Shown: positions 1 through 9,191 of the stretch, piece by piece | Layout: every line of letters begins with the position of its first letter | Numbering within the stretch: position 1 is the stretch's first letter | Source: Bacteroides rodentium JCM 16496 | GTDB taxonomy: Bacteria > Bacteroidota > Bacteroidia > Bacteroidales > Bacteroidaceae | Assembly (NCBI RefSeq): GCF_000614125.1 | Contig: NZ_BAKJ01000019.1 | Location: 1-64,000 of the forward strand | Length of the DNA: 64,000 bases | Reading direction: 5' to 3' | Translations under genes and position numbers: made by a program | Notes under the pieces: generated by a model | Database searches by the model: none | What the model was told of the DNA's origin: nothing | The model's input: the letters and a program-made list of their open reading frames with translations, nothing else

Positions 1-170
1 CCAAGTTGATTTACGCAATCGGTGCCGTGGTCGGCCTTATCGGTGGCGTGAAGGTGTATTCAAAGTTCTCGTCCGGCGACCCGGATACCTCCAAGACCGC
101 CGCGAGCTGGTTCGGGGCGTGTATCTTCCTGATCGTGGCGGCAACCATCTTACGCTCATTCTTCCTGTAA
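1..170 (+). CDS. traE: TraE, conjugative transfer protein (5' truncated by window edge)
   Basis: The last 55 codons are present, read from base 3 and ending in TAA at 168-170. The peptide has two hydrophobic stretches (around IGAVVGLIGGVKVY and ACIFLIVAATIL) separated by a short hydrophilic loop, as in the small DUF4134/TraE membrane proteins of CTnDOT-type elements. Such proteins are thought to be inner-membrane parts of the mating channel (VirB2/VirB3-like size and topology). traF starts 1 base after the stop, which fits the usual traE-traF order. The N-terminus lies outside the window. Family assignment is from sequence recall and gene order. Confidence 0.85.
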   Translation, partial: KLIYAIGAVVGLIGGVKVYSKFSSGDPDTSKTAASWFGACIFLIVAATILRSFFL

Positions 171-171
171 T

Positions 172-502
172 ATGGCGAAGTATCCGATTAACAAGGGAAT
201 CGGCCGCAGCCGGAGTTCAAGGGGCTCAAGAGTCAGTACCTGTTCATCTTCGCCGGAGGCTGCTCGCCCTGTTCGTGGTGTTCGTCATCATGTACATGGC
301 AGGCATTGACCAGTGGATATGCATCGGTTTCGGGGTCATTTCCGCATCGGTGCTGGTCTGGGCGACCTTCCGCATGAACACGAAGTACGGCGAATGGGGT
401 CTGATGAAGCTCCAGGCGTTGCGCAGACATCCCCGCTACATCATCAACCGAAGAAAGTTCCTTCGGTTGTTCTCTTCAACCATCAAAAACAGAAAAGCAT
501 GA
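172..502 (+). CDS. traF: TraF, conjugative transfer protein (DUF4133), broken by two frame changes
   Basis: The ATG at 172 gives MAKYPINKGIGR. The TraF-like sequence then continues in a different frame from about 213 (EFKGLKSQYLFIFAGG) and in the third frame from 260 (LLALFVVFVIMYMAG onward) to the TGA at 500-502. Each step is explained by one missing base, near 208-213 and near 258-260. Put together, the protein would be about 110 residues with a hydrophobic hairpin in the middle, the normal size for a VirB3-like DUF4133 protein. The stop overlaps the traG start (ATGA), as expected for coupled tra genes. Given the same defect in housekeeping genes elsewhere in this window, the breaks are probably sequence errors, but a real double mutation would disable transfer. 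Confidence 0.75.
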
Positions 503-2997
503 GAAACGTAATGAAAACAGCCACGCTGGAAAGCAAGTTCCCACTGCTTGCCGTGGAGGACGGCTGCATCATCAGCAAGGACGCGGACATCACCGTGGCG
601 TACAGGGTGGAACTGCCCGAACTTTTTACGCTGACCCGTGCCGAGTACGAGGCGATGCACTCCACTTGGGCGAAAGCGGTCAAGGTACTGCCGAACTACA
701 GCATCGTGCACAAGCAGGACTTCTTCATTGAGGAAAGCTACCGTCCTGACATCTGCAAGGACGGCATGAGCTTCCTCGGCCGCAGTTTCGAGCGGCACTT
801 CAACGAGCGTCCGTACTTGCAGCACACCTGCTACCTGTTCCTGACCAAGACCACGAATGAACGCAGCCGCACGACCAGCAGTTTCAACGCCCTGACACGA
901 GGGTTCATCATCCCCAAGGAAATGCAGGACAGGGAGACCGTCACCCGTTTCATGGAGTGCTGCGGCCAGTTCGAGCGTATCGTGAACGACAGCGGCCTGC
1001 TCCGCATCACGCGCCTGACGGACGGGGAGATAACCGGAACGGAGAGTTCGGCGGGCATCATCGAGAAATACTTCTCGCTCTCGCAGGAGGATACCGCCTG
1101 CTTGCAGGACCTTTCGCTCGGGGCCGGGGAAATGAAGGTAGGCGACAACTACTTCTGCCTGCACACCCTTTCCGACCCGGAAGACCTGCCGTCAGGCGTG
1201 GCCACGGACTGCCGTTATGAACGGCTCTCCACCGACCGGAGCGACTGTCGCCTGTCATTTGCCGCACCGATAGGCATCCTGCTCACCTGCAACCACATAG
1301 TGAACCAGTACCTCTTCATCGACGATTCGGCGGAGAACCTGCGGAAGTTCGAGCAGACCGCGAGGAACATGCACTCGCTTTCCCGTTACAGCCGTTCCAA
1401 CCAGATTAACCGCGAATGGATCGAGGAATACCTGAACGAAGCGCACAGCAAGGGGCTGACCTCCATCCGTGCGCACTGTAATGTCATGGCGTGGAGCGAT
1501 GACCGGGAAAAACTCAAGTGCATCAAGAACGATGTGGGCAGCCAGCTGGCATTGATGGAAGCGAAGCCGCGCCACAACACGGTGGACGTGCCGACCTTGT
1601 TCTGGGCGGCGATACCCGGCAATGCCGGTGATTTCCCGTCCGAGGAGAGTTTCTACACCTTTATCGAACAGGCATTGTGCCTGTTCGTGGGGGAAACCTC
1701 CTACAAGGACTCGCTTTCCCCATTCGGCATCCGCATGGTGGACCGTCTGACCGGAAAACCCGTCCATCTGGATATTTCAGACCTGCCGATGAAGAACGGC
1801 ACGATTACGAACCGCAACAAGTTCATACTCGGACCTTCAGGCAGCGGAAAATCCTTCTTCACCAACCACATGGTGCGACAGTATTACGAACAGGGTACAC
1901 ACGTGCTGTTGGTGGATACGGGAAACTCCTATCAAGGGCTGTGTAACCTTATCCATGCGCGGACACACGGAGAGGACGGTATCTATTTTACCTACAAGGA
2001 GGAAGATCCGATAGCCTTCAATCCTTTTTATGTGGAGGATGGTGTTTTCGACATCGAGAAGAAGGAGTCCATCAAGACCCTTATCCTTACCCTGTGGAAA
2101 CGTGACGACGAACCGCCAACACGTGCCGAGGAGGTGGCACTCTCCAATGCCGTCAATCTCTTTTTAGAGAAGATTCGGCAGGAAAAGCAGTCCAATCCCA
2201 CTTTCAACACCTTCTACGAGTTCATCCGGGACGAGTACCGGGACATCCTGAAACAGAAGCGCACCCGTGAGAAAGATTTCGACGTGTTCAATTTTCTGAA
2301 CGTATTGGAACCCTATTACCGTGGCGGCGAATATGACTACCTGCTCAACTCGGACAAACAGCTTGACTTGTTAAGTAAACGATTCATTGTCTTCGAGTTG
2401 GACAATATCAAGGACAACAAGGTCTTGTTCCCGATTGTGACCATTATCATCATGGAAACCTTCATCAACAAGATGAGGAAGCTGAAGGGTGTCCGCAAGA
2501 TGATATTGCTGGAAGAAGCCTGGAAAGCCATCAGCAAGGAGGGTATGGCGGAATATCTGAAATACCTCTTCAAGACCGTCCGCAAGTTCTTCGGTGAGGC
2601 GGTGGTCGTCACTCAGGAAGTGGAGGACATCATTTCCTCTTCCATAGTCAAAGGCACCATCATCAACAACAGCGACTGCAAGATTCTCCTTGACCAAAGG
2701 AAATACGTCAACAAGTTCGATGAGATACAGGCACTGCTCGGTCTGACGGACAAGGAACGGGCGCAGATACTCTCCATCAACATGGCGAACAACCCTTCCC
2801 GGAAATACAAGGAAGTCTGGATCGGCCTGGGCGGAACGCAGTCGGCGGTCTATGCCACAGAAGTGTCGCTTGAGGAATATGTATGCTACACCACAGAAGA
2901 GACCGAGAAACTTGAGCTTATGCGGCTTACGGAAAAACTGGGTGGCAATATCGAACTTGCCATAAAACAACTTGCCGAGAGCAAGCGGGAAAAGTGA
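499..2997 (+). CDS. traG: TraG, VirB4-type conjugation ATPase
   Basis: This 832-residue protein is the cytoplasmic motor ATPase of the conjugative type IV secretion system, which powers channel assembly and substrate transfer. A Walker A motif GPSGSGKS is at residues 445-452 and a Walker B segment MILLEEAW is near 668-675. The N-terminal 400 residues correspond to the VirB4/TraG N domain. I chose the ATG at 499 because it overlaps the traF stop by ATGA and gives MRNVMKTATLE, the usual beginning of this family; the frame stays open further upstream, but that is traF sequence. The length is normal for TraG. It is the second complete gene of the + strand tra operon. Confidence 0.95.
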   Translation: MRNVMKTATLESKFPLLAVEDGCIISKDADITVAYRVELPELFTLTRAEYEAMHSTWAKAVKVLPNYSIVHKQDFFIEESYRPDICKDGMSFLGRSFERHFNERPYLQHTCYLFLTKTTNERSRTTSSFNALTRGFIIPKEMQDRETVTRFMECCGQFERIVNDSGLLRITRLTDGEITGTESSAGIIEKYFSLSQEDTACLQDLSLGAGEMKVGDNYFCLHTLSDPEDLPSGVATDCRYERLSTDRSDCRLSFAAPIGILLTCNHIVNQYLFIDDSAENLRKFEQTARNMHSLSRYSRSNQINREWIEEYLNEAHSKGLTSIRAHCNVMAWSDDREKLKCIKNDVGSQLALMEAKPRHNTVDVPTLFWAAIPGNAGDFPSEESFYTFIEQALCLFVGETSYKDSLSPFGIRMVDRLTGKPVHLDISDLPMKNGTITNRNKFILGPSGSGKSFFTNHMVRQYYEQGTHVLLVDTGNSYQGLCNLIHARTHGEDGIYFTYKEEDPIAFNPFYVEDGVFDIEKKESIKTLILTLWKRDDEPPTRAEEVALSNAVNLFLEKIRQEKQSNPTFNTFYEFIRDEYRDILKQKRTREKDFDVFNFLNVLEPYYRGGEYDYLLNSDKQLDLLSKRFIVFELDNIKDNKVLFPIVTIIIMETFINKMRKLKGVRKMILLEEAWKAISKEGMAEYLKYLFKTVRKFFGEAVVVTQEVEDIISSSIVKGTIINNSDCKILLDQRKYVNKFDEIQALLGLTDKERAQILSINMANNPSRKYKEVWIGLGGTQSAVYATEVSLEEYVCYTTEETEKLELMRLTEKLGGNIELAIKQLAESKREK

Positions 2998-3029
2998 AAT
3001 CATTTATCAACCATTAAACATTAGAAATC

Positions 3030-3650
3030 ATGTACAGTAATTTGGAATCTGACGAAAGGAAACGCGACGAGGTCGTGTCATGCCTCTACTGGTCCCTGAT
3101 GCAGAACTGGAACATTCCGCGGTCGATACAGGACTGTTACGGGTTTACGGAGGACTACAGGCTGTTCCATCGGCTTGAGGAGATGAGTCCCGATGAATAC
3201 CGGCAGAAAAGGCTGACGGGAGAAGTACCGGACAGTCTGGAGGTCGATGCCCGGCTGACCCACCGGGCGGAAGCACTTTTCGAGAGGCTTTGTCCCCGTC
3301 CTCCGGCCGATTACCTTGACAAACTAAACGGGGAACTGGAAAGATTGGGATGGATTGCCGCTTCACCGGATACCGTCCACGACATTATCCATATCAGTCC
3401 TTCTTTTCTTGTCAAGTACGGCATAGACAAAAACGCTTCCGCTGCGGAACGCTCGTGTCAGGCGGAAAAGGCATACCGGGAACTGGATGTCCGTTTTGTC
3501 AGGATGACCGGCCGCAGACCGTATGCCGATGAGTTCTTTTCATCGCTTAGACGTGAAACGGAAAAGGCTGCAAAGGAGAACCGTCCAAAGCAGGTTCATC
3601 GGACCATCCTGCGTAACCCGCCGTCCAAGGGACGGAAAATGTCATTCTGA
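3030..3650 (+). CDS. Conserved tra-operon protein of unknown function (traH position)
   Basis: This is a 206-residue, charged, soluble-looking protein with no signal peptide or membrane segment. It lies 32 bases after traG and 38 bases before traI, on the same strand, so it is almost certainly part of the tra transcript. The position is that of traH in CTnDOT-type operons, but I cannot confirm from sequence that it is the same protein, so no symbol is given. The C-terminus is basic (RPKQVHRTILRNPPSKGRK), which could mean nucleic-acid or membrane-surface contact. No catalytic motif is visible. Confidence 0.75.
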   Translation: MYSNLESDERKRDEVVSCLYWSLMQNWNIPRSIQDCYGFTEDYRLFHRLEEMSPDEYRQKRLTGEVPDSLEVDARLTHRAEALFERLCPRPPADYLDKLNGELERLGWIAASPDTVHDIIHISPSFLVKYGIDKNASAAERSCQAEKAYRELDVRFVRMTGRRPYADEFFSSLRRETEKAAKENRPKQVHRTILRNPPSKGRKMSF

Positions 3651-3688
3651 AATCCAACATTCTATTCACAATTAAAAACAGAAACATC

Positions 3689-4318
3689 ATGAAAAAGAAA
3701 ATTATCATGCTGTGTATGGGCTGTTTCTTTGTCAGCCTCACGGCGAAAGCGCAATGGGTGGTGACCGACCCGACCAATCTTGCCCAAGGTATCATCAATG
3801 CCGCGAAAAACATCGTGCAGACATCCACGACGGCGACCAATATGATCAACAATTTTCAGGAAACCGTAAAGATTTACAAACAGGGAAAGGAGTTCTATGA
3901 CGGGCTCCGCAAGGTCAAGAACCTCGTCCGTGACGCGCGTAAGGTGCAGCAGACCATCCTTATGGTCGGTGACATCACGGACATTTACGTGAACAGCTTC
4001 GAGCGTATGCTCAGCGACCCTTACTTCACGCCGGAGGAACTGAGTGCAATCGCTTTGGGTTACACCAAACTGCTGGAAGAGAGTGCGCATTTGCTGAACG
4101 ACCTGAAGACGGTGGTCAACGAGAACGGCCTGTCGATGAACGACAAGGAACGGATGGATATAATCGACCGCTGCTACAACGACATGCTGCAATACCGCAG
4201 TCTCGTGCAGTATTACACCAACAAGAACATCGGCGTTTCCTACCTGCGTGCCAAGAAACGGAACGACCTTGACCGCGTGATGGCCCTTTACGGCTCGCCT
4301 AACGAACGTTACTGGTAA
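3689..4318 (+). CDS. traI: TraI, conjugative transfer protein (DUF4141)
   Basis: This 209-residue protein starts with a clear Sec signal peptide (MKKKIIMLCMG..., cleavage likely after AKA near residue 21) and is otherwise hydrophilic and helical, so it is probably periplasmic. The sequence fits the DUF4141/TraI family found between traG and traJ in CTnDOT-like elements. By position and export signal it may play a VirB5-like role in the mating channel; this is inference. It is 18 bases from traJ and co-directional. Confidence 0.88.
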   Translation: MKKKIIMLCMGCFFVSLTAKAQWVVTDPTNLAQGIINAAKNIVQTSTTATNMINNFQETVKIYKQGKEFYDGLRKVKNLVRDARKVQQTILMVGDITDIYVNSFERMLSDPYFTPEELSAIALGYTKLLEESAHLLNDLKTVVNENGLSMNDKERMDIIDRCYNDMLQYRSLVQYYTNKNIGVSYLRAKKRNDLDRVMALYGSPNERYW

Positions 4319-4336
4319 TCCTAAATCCGAACGCTT

Positions 4337-5341
4337 ATGGTATTGTTGGCAGCAAATTTTGACAACCTGCACCAGATCCTGCAAAACCTGTACACGGATA
4401 TGATGCCGCTATGCTCGCAAATGACGGGCGTGGCAAAAGGACTTGCCGGATTGGGAGCTTTGTTTTATGTAGCATATCGTGTATGGCAGTCCCTGGCAAG
4501 GGCCGAGCCGGTCGATGTGTTCCCGCTCCTCCGTCCTTTCGCACTGGGGCTCTGCATCATGTTCTTTCCGACCCTTGTGCTGGGTACGCTGAACAGTGTC
4601 ATGTCACCCATAGTAAAGGGTACGCACACGATTCTGGAGACCCAGACCTTCGATATGAACGAGTACAGGGCACAGAAGGACAGACTGGAGCTGGAAGCGA
4701 TGAAACGCAATCCCGAGACGGCCTACTTAGTGGATAAGGAAGCCTTTGACAACAAGTTGGATGAACTGGGTGTATTGGACGCGATAGAAGCCTGCGGGAT
4801 GTACGTGGACCGCGCGATGTACAACATGAAGAAGGCGGTACAGAACTTTTTCCGTGAACTGCTGGAACTCATGTTCAACGCCGCCGCCCTTGTCGTCGAT
4901 ACGCTCAGGACATTCTTCCTTGTCGTCCTTTCGATACTCGGGCCGATTTCCTTTGCCATCTCCTGCTGGGACGGCTTCCAGGCTTCCCTCAGCCAGTGGT
5001 TCGTCCGCTATATCAGTATCTACCTGTGGCTTCCGGTCAGCGACCTGTTCAGCAGCGTGCTGGCAAGAATACAGGTGCTGATGCTCAAGCAGGACATAGA
5101 ATTACTTGCTGATCCCAATTTCATCCCCGACGGCTCGAACGGTGTGTATATCACCTTCCTGATTATCGGCATCATCGGGTACTTCACCATCCCGACAGTG
5201 GCCAACTGGATCATCCAGGCAGGCGGCGGTGCGGGCAATTACGGCAAGAACGTGAGCCAGACGGCATCCAGGACCGGGTCGATCGTGGCGGGTACGGCCG
5301 GTGCGGCGGTGGGCAATATCGCCGGAAGGCTTATCAAGTAA
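4337..5341 (+). CDS. traJ: TraJ, VirB6-like inner-membrane channel protein
   Basis: This 334-residue polytopic membrane protein has hydrophobic segments near residues 28-50, 65-85, 185-215 and 270-292. The C-terminal tail is rich in small residues (GGGAGNYGKN). This is the expected layout of the Bacteroidetes TraJ family, the counterpart of VirB6, which forms part of the inner-membrane translocation pore. The length is normal. It sits between traI and traK with gaps of about 20 bases. The start is ATG, giving MVLLAANFDNLHQ. Confidence 0.92.
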   Translation: MVLLAANFDNLHQILQNLYTDMMPLCSQMTGVAKGLAGLGALFYVAYRVWQSLARAEPVDVFPLLRPFALGLCIMFFPTLVLGTLNSVMSPIVKGTHTILETQTFDMNEYRAQKDRLELEAMKRNPETAYLVDKEAFDNKLDELGVLDAIEACGMYVDRAMYNMKKAVQNFFRELLELMFNAAALVVDTLRTFFLVVLSILGPISFAISCWDGFQASLSQWFVRYISIYLWLPVSDLFSSVLARIQVLMLKQDIELLADPNFIPDGSNGVYITFLIIGIIGYFTIPTVANWIIQAGGGAGNYGKNVSQTASRTGSIVAGTAGAAVGNIAGRLIK

Positions 5342-5362
5342 TCACATTAAAACGACATTGAA

Positions 5363-5986
5363 ATGGAATTCAAATCACTAAAAAACATCGAGACCAGTTT
5401 CAGGCAGCTGCGTCTGTTCGGTATCGTCTATCTCTGCGCCTGCACTCTGCTCGTGGGATTCTCCGTGTGGAAGGCTTATGGCTTTGCCGAGGCGCAACGG
5501 CAGAAAATCTATGTGCTGGACGAGGGGAAATCGCTTATGCTCGCCCTCTCGCAAGACTTGGAGCAGAACCGCCCAGTGGAGGCGAGGGAGCATGTCAGGC
5601 GTTTCCACGAGCTGTTCTTCACGCTTTCGCCTGACAAGAGTGCCATTGAGGGCAACATCCAACGCGCGATGTTCCTGAGCGACCGTTCCGCATACGCCCA
5701 TTACCGGGACTTGGCGGAGCAGGGCTATTACAACCGTGTCATCTCCGGCAACATGAACCAGCGTATCGGAATCGACAGCGTGAAATGCGACTTCAACACC
5801 TATCCCTACGAAGTCGTGACGTACGCACGCCTTTCCATCATCCGCGAGAAAAGCGTGACGGAGCGCAGCCTCGTCACGCGGGGCAGGCTGCTCAATTCCA
5901 CGCGCAGCGAAAACAACCCGCACGGCTTCATCCTCGAAGCCTTCCGCGTGGTGGAGAACAGGGATATAAGAGTGTATGACCGTTAA
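5363..5986 (+). CDS. traK: TraK, conjugative transfer protein
   Basis: This 207-residue protein has one transmembrane helix near residues 19-36 (LFGIVYLCACTLLVGFSVW) followed by a long soluble domain. That is the topology of bitopic VirB8-type assembly factors, and the sequence matches the Bacteroides TraK family. The soluble part would lie in the periplasm and bridge the inner-membrane ring. Start MEFKSLKNIE; 12 bases separate its stop from the traL start. Confidence 0.92.
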   Translation: MEFKSLKNIETSFRQLRLFGIVYLCACTLLVGFSVWKAYGFAEAQRQKIYVLDEGKSLMLALSQDLEQNRPVEAREHVRRFHELFFTLSPDKSAIEGNIQRAMFLSDRSAYAHYRDLAEQGYYNRVISGNMNQRIGIDSVKCDFNTYPYEVVTYARLSIIREKSVTERSLVTRGRLLNSTRSENNPHGFILEAFRVVENRDIRVYDR

Positions 5987-5998
5987 AATTTAGAATGT

Positions 5999-6292
5999 AT
6001 GAAAAAGATTTTTGTAAAAATCCGGGACTTGGCCGAAGGAAAACTGCGCGGCTTGTGCGCCGGGCTGAGTCCGGAAAAGAGAGTGATAACCATCGTGGTG
6101 CTGGCAGTCCTGTTCGCCGTCGGGAATTTCTATATGATTTTCCGTGCCATCCATGACATCGGACGGGAGGATGCAAAACAGGAGATTATCAAGATAGAGC
6201 CTCTGAACATTCCGGACTTTGTTCCGGCAGACACGCTTTCGGACAAGAAAATCCGCGAGATGGAAGAGTTTTTTAACCAATTCAACAAATAA
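5999..6292 (+). CDS. traL: TraL, small conjugative membrane protein (DUF3989)
   Basis: This 97-residue protein has one transmembrane segment near residues 29-50 (RVITIVVLAVLFAVGNFYMIF) and charged ends, matching the DUF3989/TraL proteins of Bacteroides conjugative elements. Its role in the channel is not known. It lies in the tra operon, 4 bases before the traM start, which suggests translational coupling. Confidence 0.88.
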   Translation: MKKIFVKIRDLAEGKLRGLCAGLSPEKRVITIVVLAVLFAVGNFYMIFRAIHDIGREDAKQEIIKIEPLNIPDFVPADTLSDKKIREMEEFFNQFNK

Positions 6293-6296
6293 GACA

Positions 6297-7600
6297 ATGA
6301 GTAATGATGTGAACAAATTGAAAAAACGGCAGGAAATCAGAAAGTACCTGGTCTTTGCCGGGATGTTCCTGCTGTTCATCGGCTGTATGTGGTGGATTTT
6401 CGCCCCTTCGGAAAAGGACAGGCAGGAAAAGGAGAAGAACGCCGGATTCAACACCGAACTGCCGACCCGAGAGGGGCGGGTATCGAGGCGGACAAGATTA
6501 CGGCTTACGAGCAGGCGGACATGAGACGCAGGCAGGAAGAGAAGATGCGCACATTGGAGGAATTCTCTGCGATGGCGGACGGGGGCAGACAGGAGGTGAC
6601 CACGGAACATGTCATTGAACTTTCACCGGATACGGACTATCCAAGCAGCGGCACATCCAACCGTAACGGCGGAAGTTACCGGAGAAGCGGCTCTTTCTCA
6701 TCGTCCACGGCAGCCTACAACGACATCAACGCCACGCTCGGCAGTTTCTACGAGACCCCGAAAGAAGACCCCGAGAAGGAGGCGTTGAAAGCCGAAGTCG
6801 AGCAACTGAGGCAGGCTACCGCCATGCAGCAGCCCGCGCAGATGACCTACGAGGAGCAGGTGGCTCTGTTGGAGAAATCATACGAACTGGCTGCCAGATA
6901 TACGCCGGGAAAGGATGGCGAGAGGACGGAGAGCCGGGAAGAAACGGAACCTGTTTCCAACAGCAGGAAACCGAAAGCCGTTCCCGTGGGGCAGGTATCC
7001 ACGCCGGTGGTATCGTCACTTCATCAGCCAATCAGTGACTCCGTGTTGTTTGCAAGGCTGGAGCAATCCGGAAACATGGGCTTCCATACCGCTGTGGGAA
7101 ACTCTGGAGAGAAGTATAGCCGGAATACCATCCGCGCCTGTGTGCATGGCGACCAGACCGTCACCAGCGGGCAAGGCGTGAGGCTGAGACTTTTGGAACC
7201 TATGCGTGTCGGCAGGTACACGCTCCCGCGTAATTCCATAGTTACCGGAGAGGGACGCATACAGGGAGAACGGCTCGGTATCGAAATCATCCAGGTGGAG
7301 CATGGCGGAGTCATCATTCCGGTGGAACTCACCGTGTATGACAATGACGGACAGGACGGAATCTTCATTCCGGGTTCCATGGAGGCGAATGCGGTCAGGG
7401 AGGTGGCCGCCAACCTGGGACAGAACCTCGGCACGAGCATCTCCATCACCAACCAGTCGGCAAAGGATCAGTTGCTGTCCGAACTCGGAAGGGGTGCCAT
7501 ACAGGGAGTGTCGCAATACATATCACGGAAAATGCGTGAGGAGAAGGTACACCTCAAGTCCGGCTATACCCTGATGCTTTACCAGAAAGAGAATCAATAA
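6297..7600 (+). CDS. traM: TraM, VirB10-like channel protein (one frame break)
   Basis: The ATG at 6297 gives MSNDVNKLKKRQ, a transmembrane helix near residues 18-38, then a linker. The frame then shifts near 6466: CTGCCGACCCGAGAG lacks one G relative to the expected LPDPRGAG. It continues to 7600 with the conserved C-terminal domain (for example VRLRLLEPMRVGRYTLP and a TLMLYQKENQ end). Corrected length is about 434 residues, normal for TraM. VirB10-type proteins span the periplasm and link inner- and outer-membrane parts of the secretion system. The break is probably a sequence error: a single base lost, with both halves well conserved. Confidence 0.9.
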
Positions 7601-7623
7601 CAATCCATTAAAATTCAAGAAGT

Positions 7624-8604
7624 ATGAAAAAGATTTTTGTAATGCTTGCCCTTGCATTGGGCGTAACGAGTGCTTTCGCACAGAATGAGTCCGATACCGT
7701 ATCGGCAGAAAAAAACAATGTGACACTGGCCAAGGATGTCTATCCGCAGCAGGAAGACGGCGACCTCTATCATGGTCTGACCCGGAAACTCACCTTTGAC
7801 AGGATGGTACCTCCGTATGGGTTGGAAGTGACCTACGACAAGACGACCCACATCATCTTCCCGTCGGCTGTACGTTATGTGGATCTCGGTTCCCCGAATC
7901 TCGTGGCAGGCAAGGCTGACGGTGCGGAGAATGTCATCCGTGTGAAGGCGGTGGTGAAGAATTTCCGTGACGAGACGAATATGTCGGTCATCACTGAAAG
8001 CGGCAGCTTTTACACTTTCAATGTCAAGTACGCCGATGAGCCGCTGCTTTTGAATGTGGAGATGAAGGACTTTATCCATGACGGCAGCAAGGTGAACCGT
8101 CCGAACAACGCGCTTGACATCTATTTAGAGGAACTGGGCTGTGAATCTCCCAAATTAGTGCAGCTTATCAACAAAAGCATCCACAAGGAAAACAGACGCC
8201 ATGTCAAGCACATCGGCAGCAAGGCTTTCGGCATCCAGTACCTCTTGCGCGGAATTTACACCCACAACGGGTTGCTTTATTTCCATACGCAGATCAGGAA
8301 CTCTTCCAATGTGCCTTTCGAGGTGGATTTCGTGACGTTCAAGATTATGGATAAGAAAGTGATGAAGCGTACAGCCATCCAGGAGCAGGTCATCTTTCCG
8401 CTCCGTGCCTATAACTACGCCACTGTGGTTGCCGGCAACAAGGAAGAACGTACCGTATTCACTCTTGACAAGTTCACCATTCCGGCCGACAAGGTGCTGG
8501 TGGTGGAACTGAACGAGAAAAGCGGCGGTCGCCACCAGTCGTTCACCGTGGAGAACGAGGACATCGTGAGAGCCAGGGTAATCAATGAACTTAAAGTGAA
8601 GTGA
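7624..8604 (+). CDS. traN: TraN, VirB9-like outer-membrane-complex protein
   Basis: This 326-residue exported protein has a signal peptide (MKKIFVMLALALGVTSAFA, cleavage near residue 19). The body is rich in beta strands, as in the TraN/VirB9 proteins that form the outer ring of the conjugation channel together with TraM. The length and its place between traM and traO are normal. It starts 23 bases after traM. Confidence 0.92.
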   Translation: MKKIFVMLALALGVTSAFAQNESDTVSAEKNNVTLAKDVYPQQEDGDLYHGLTRKLTFDRMVPPYGLEVTYDKTTHIIFPSAVRYVDLGSPNLVAGKADGAENVIRVKAVVKNFRDETNMSVITESGSFYTFNVKYADEPLLLNVEMKDFIHDGSKVNRPNNALDIYLEELGCESPKLVQLINKSIHKENRRHVKHIGSKAFGIQYLLRGIYTHNGLLYFHTQIRNSSNVPFEVDFVTFKIMDKKVMKRTAIQEQVIFPLRAYNYATVVAGNKEERTVFTLDKFTIPADKVLVVELNEKSGGRHQSFTVENEDIVRARVINELKVK

Positions 8605-8606
8605 CC

Positions 8607-9179
8607 ATGCGTAAAGTCGTTTGTATCATAGTAACGGTCGTGTCGCTAGCCCTGTTCTCAGGGCGGGCGCACGCCCAACGCTATCTCCCCGGCATGACGG
8701 GAGTGGAACTTCGCGGAGGTTTTGCCAACGGTTCAAGGAATCCGTTGAACTATTATACCGGATTCGCGGTGTCGGGATATACCAAGAGAGCCAACCGTTG
8801 GGTGGTCGGTGCGGAATACCTGCAAAAGAATTACGGATACCGTAATGTGTCCCTTCCCCGTACGCAGTTCACGGCCGAAGGCGGATATTACCTGAAGTTC
8901 CTGTCCGATCCATCCAAGACACTGTTCCTTTCTATCGGCGGTTCGGCAATGGCCGGTTATGAAACCGTGAACTGGGGTGACAGGATATTGTATGACGGTT
9001 CCAGACTGCTTGTCAAGGATGCCTTTGTCTATGGAGGGGCGATAACGCTGGAACTGGAGACCTATGTCACAGACCGTATCGTGCTGCTGGCAAGTGTCCG
9101 TGAGCGTGCCCTGTGGGGCAGTTCGCTCGGGGTATTCACGACCCAGTTCGGGATAGGATTGAAATTCATCATCAACTAA
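8607..9179 (+). CDS. traO: TraO, exported conjugative transfer protein
   Basis: This 190-residue protein starts MRKVVCIIVTVVSLALFSG with a signal peptide ending at AHA (near residue 23), followed by alternating beta-strand-like sequence and an aromatic-rich, membrane-barrel-like end (GIGLKFIIN). It fits the TraO family of Bacteroides elements, probably in the outer membrane. I chose the ATG at 8607; an in-frame GTG at 8601 overlaps the traN stop but is less likely to be used. Function beyond a need in transfer is unknown. Confidence 0.88.
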   Translation: MRKVVCIIVTVVSLALFSGRAHAQRYLPGMTGVELRGGFANGSRNPLNYYTGFAVSGYTKRANRWVVGAEYLQKNYGYRNVSLPRTQFTAEGGYYLKFLSDPSKTLFLSIGGSAMAGYETVNWGDRILYDGSRLLVKDAFVYGGAITLELETYVTDRIVLLASVRERALWGSSLGVFTTQFGIGLKFIIN

Positions 9180-9191
9180 AAATTACCGCTT

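Noticed and set aside
436-1164. - strand frame of 242 codons opposite traG
   Set aside because: Antisense shadow of a well-conserved VirB4 gene; no recognisable protein features.
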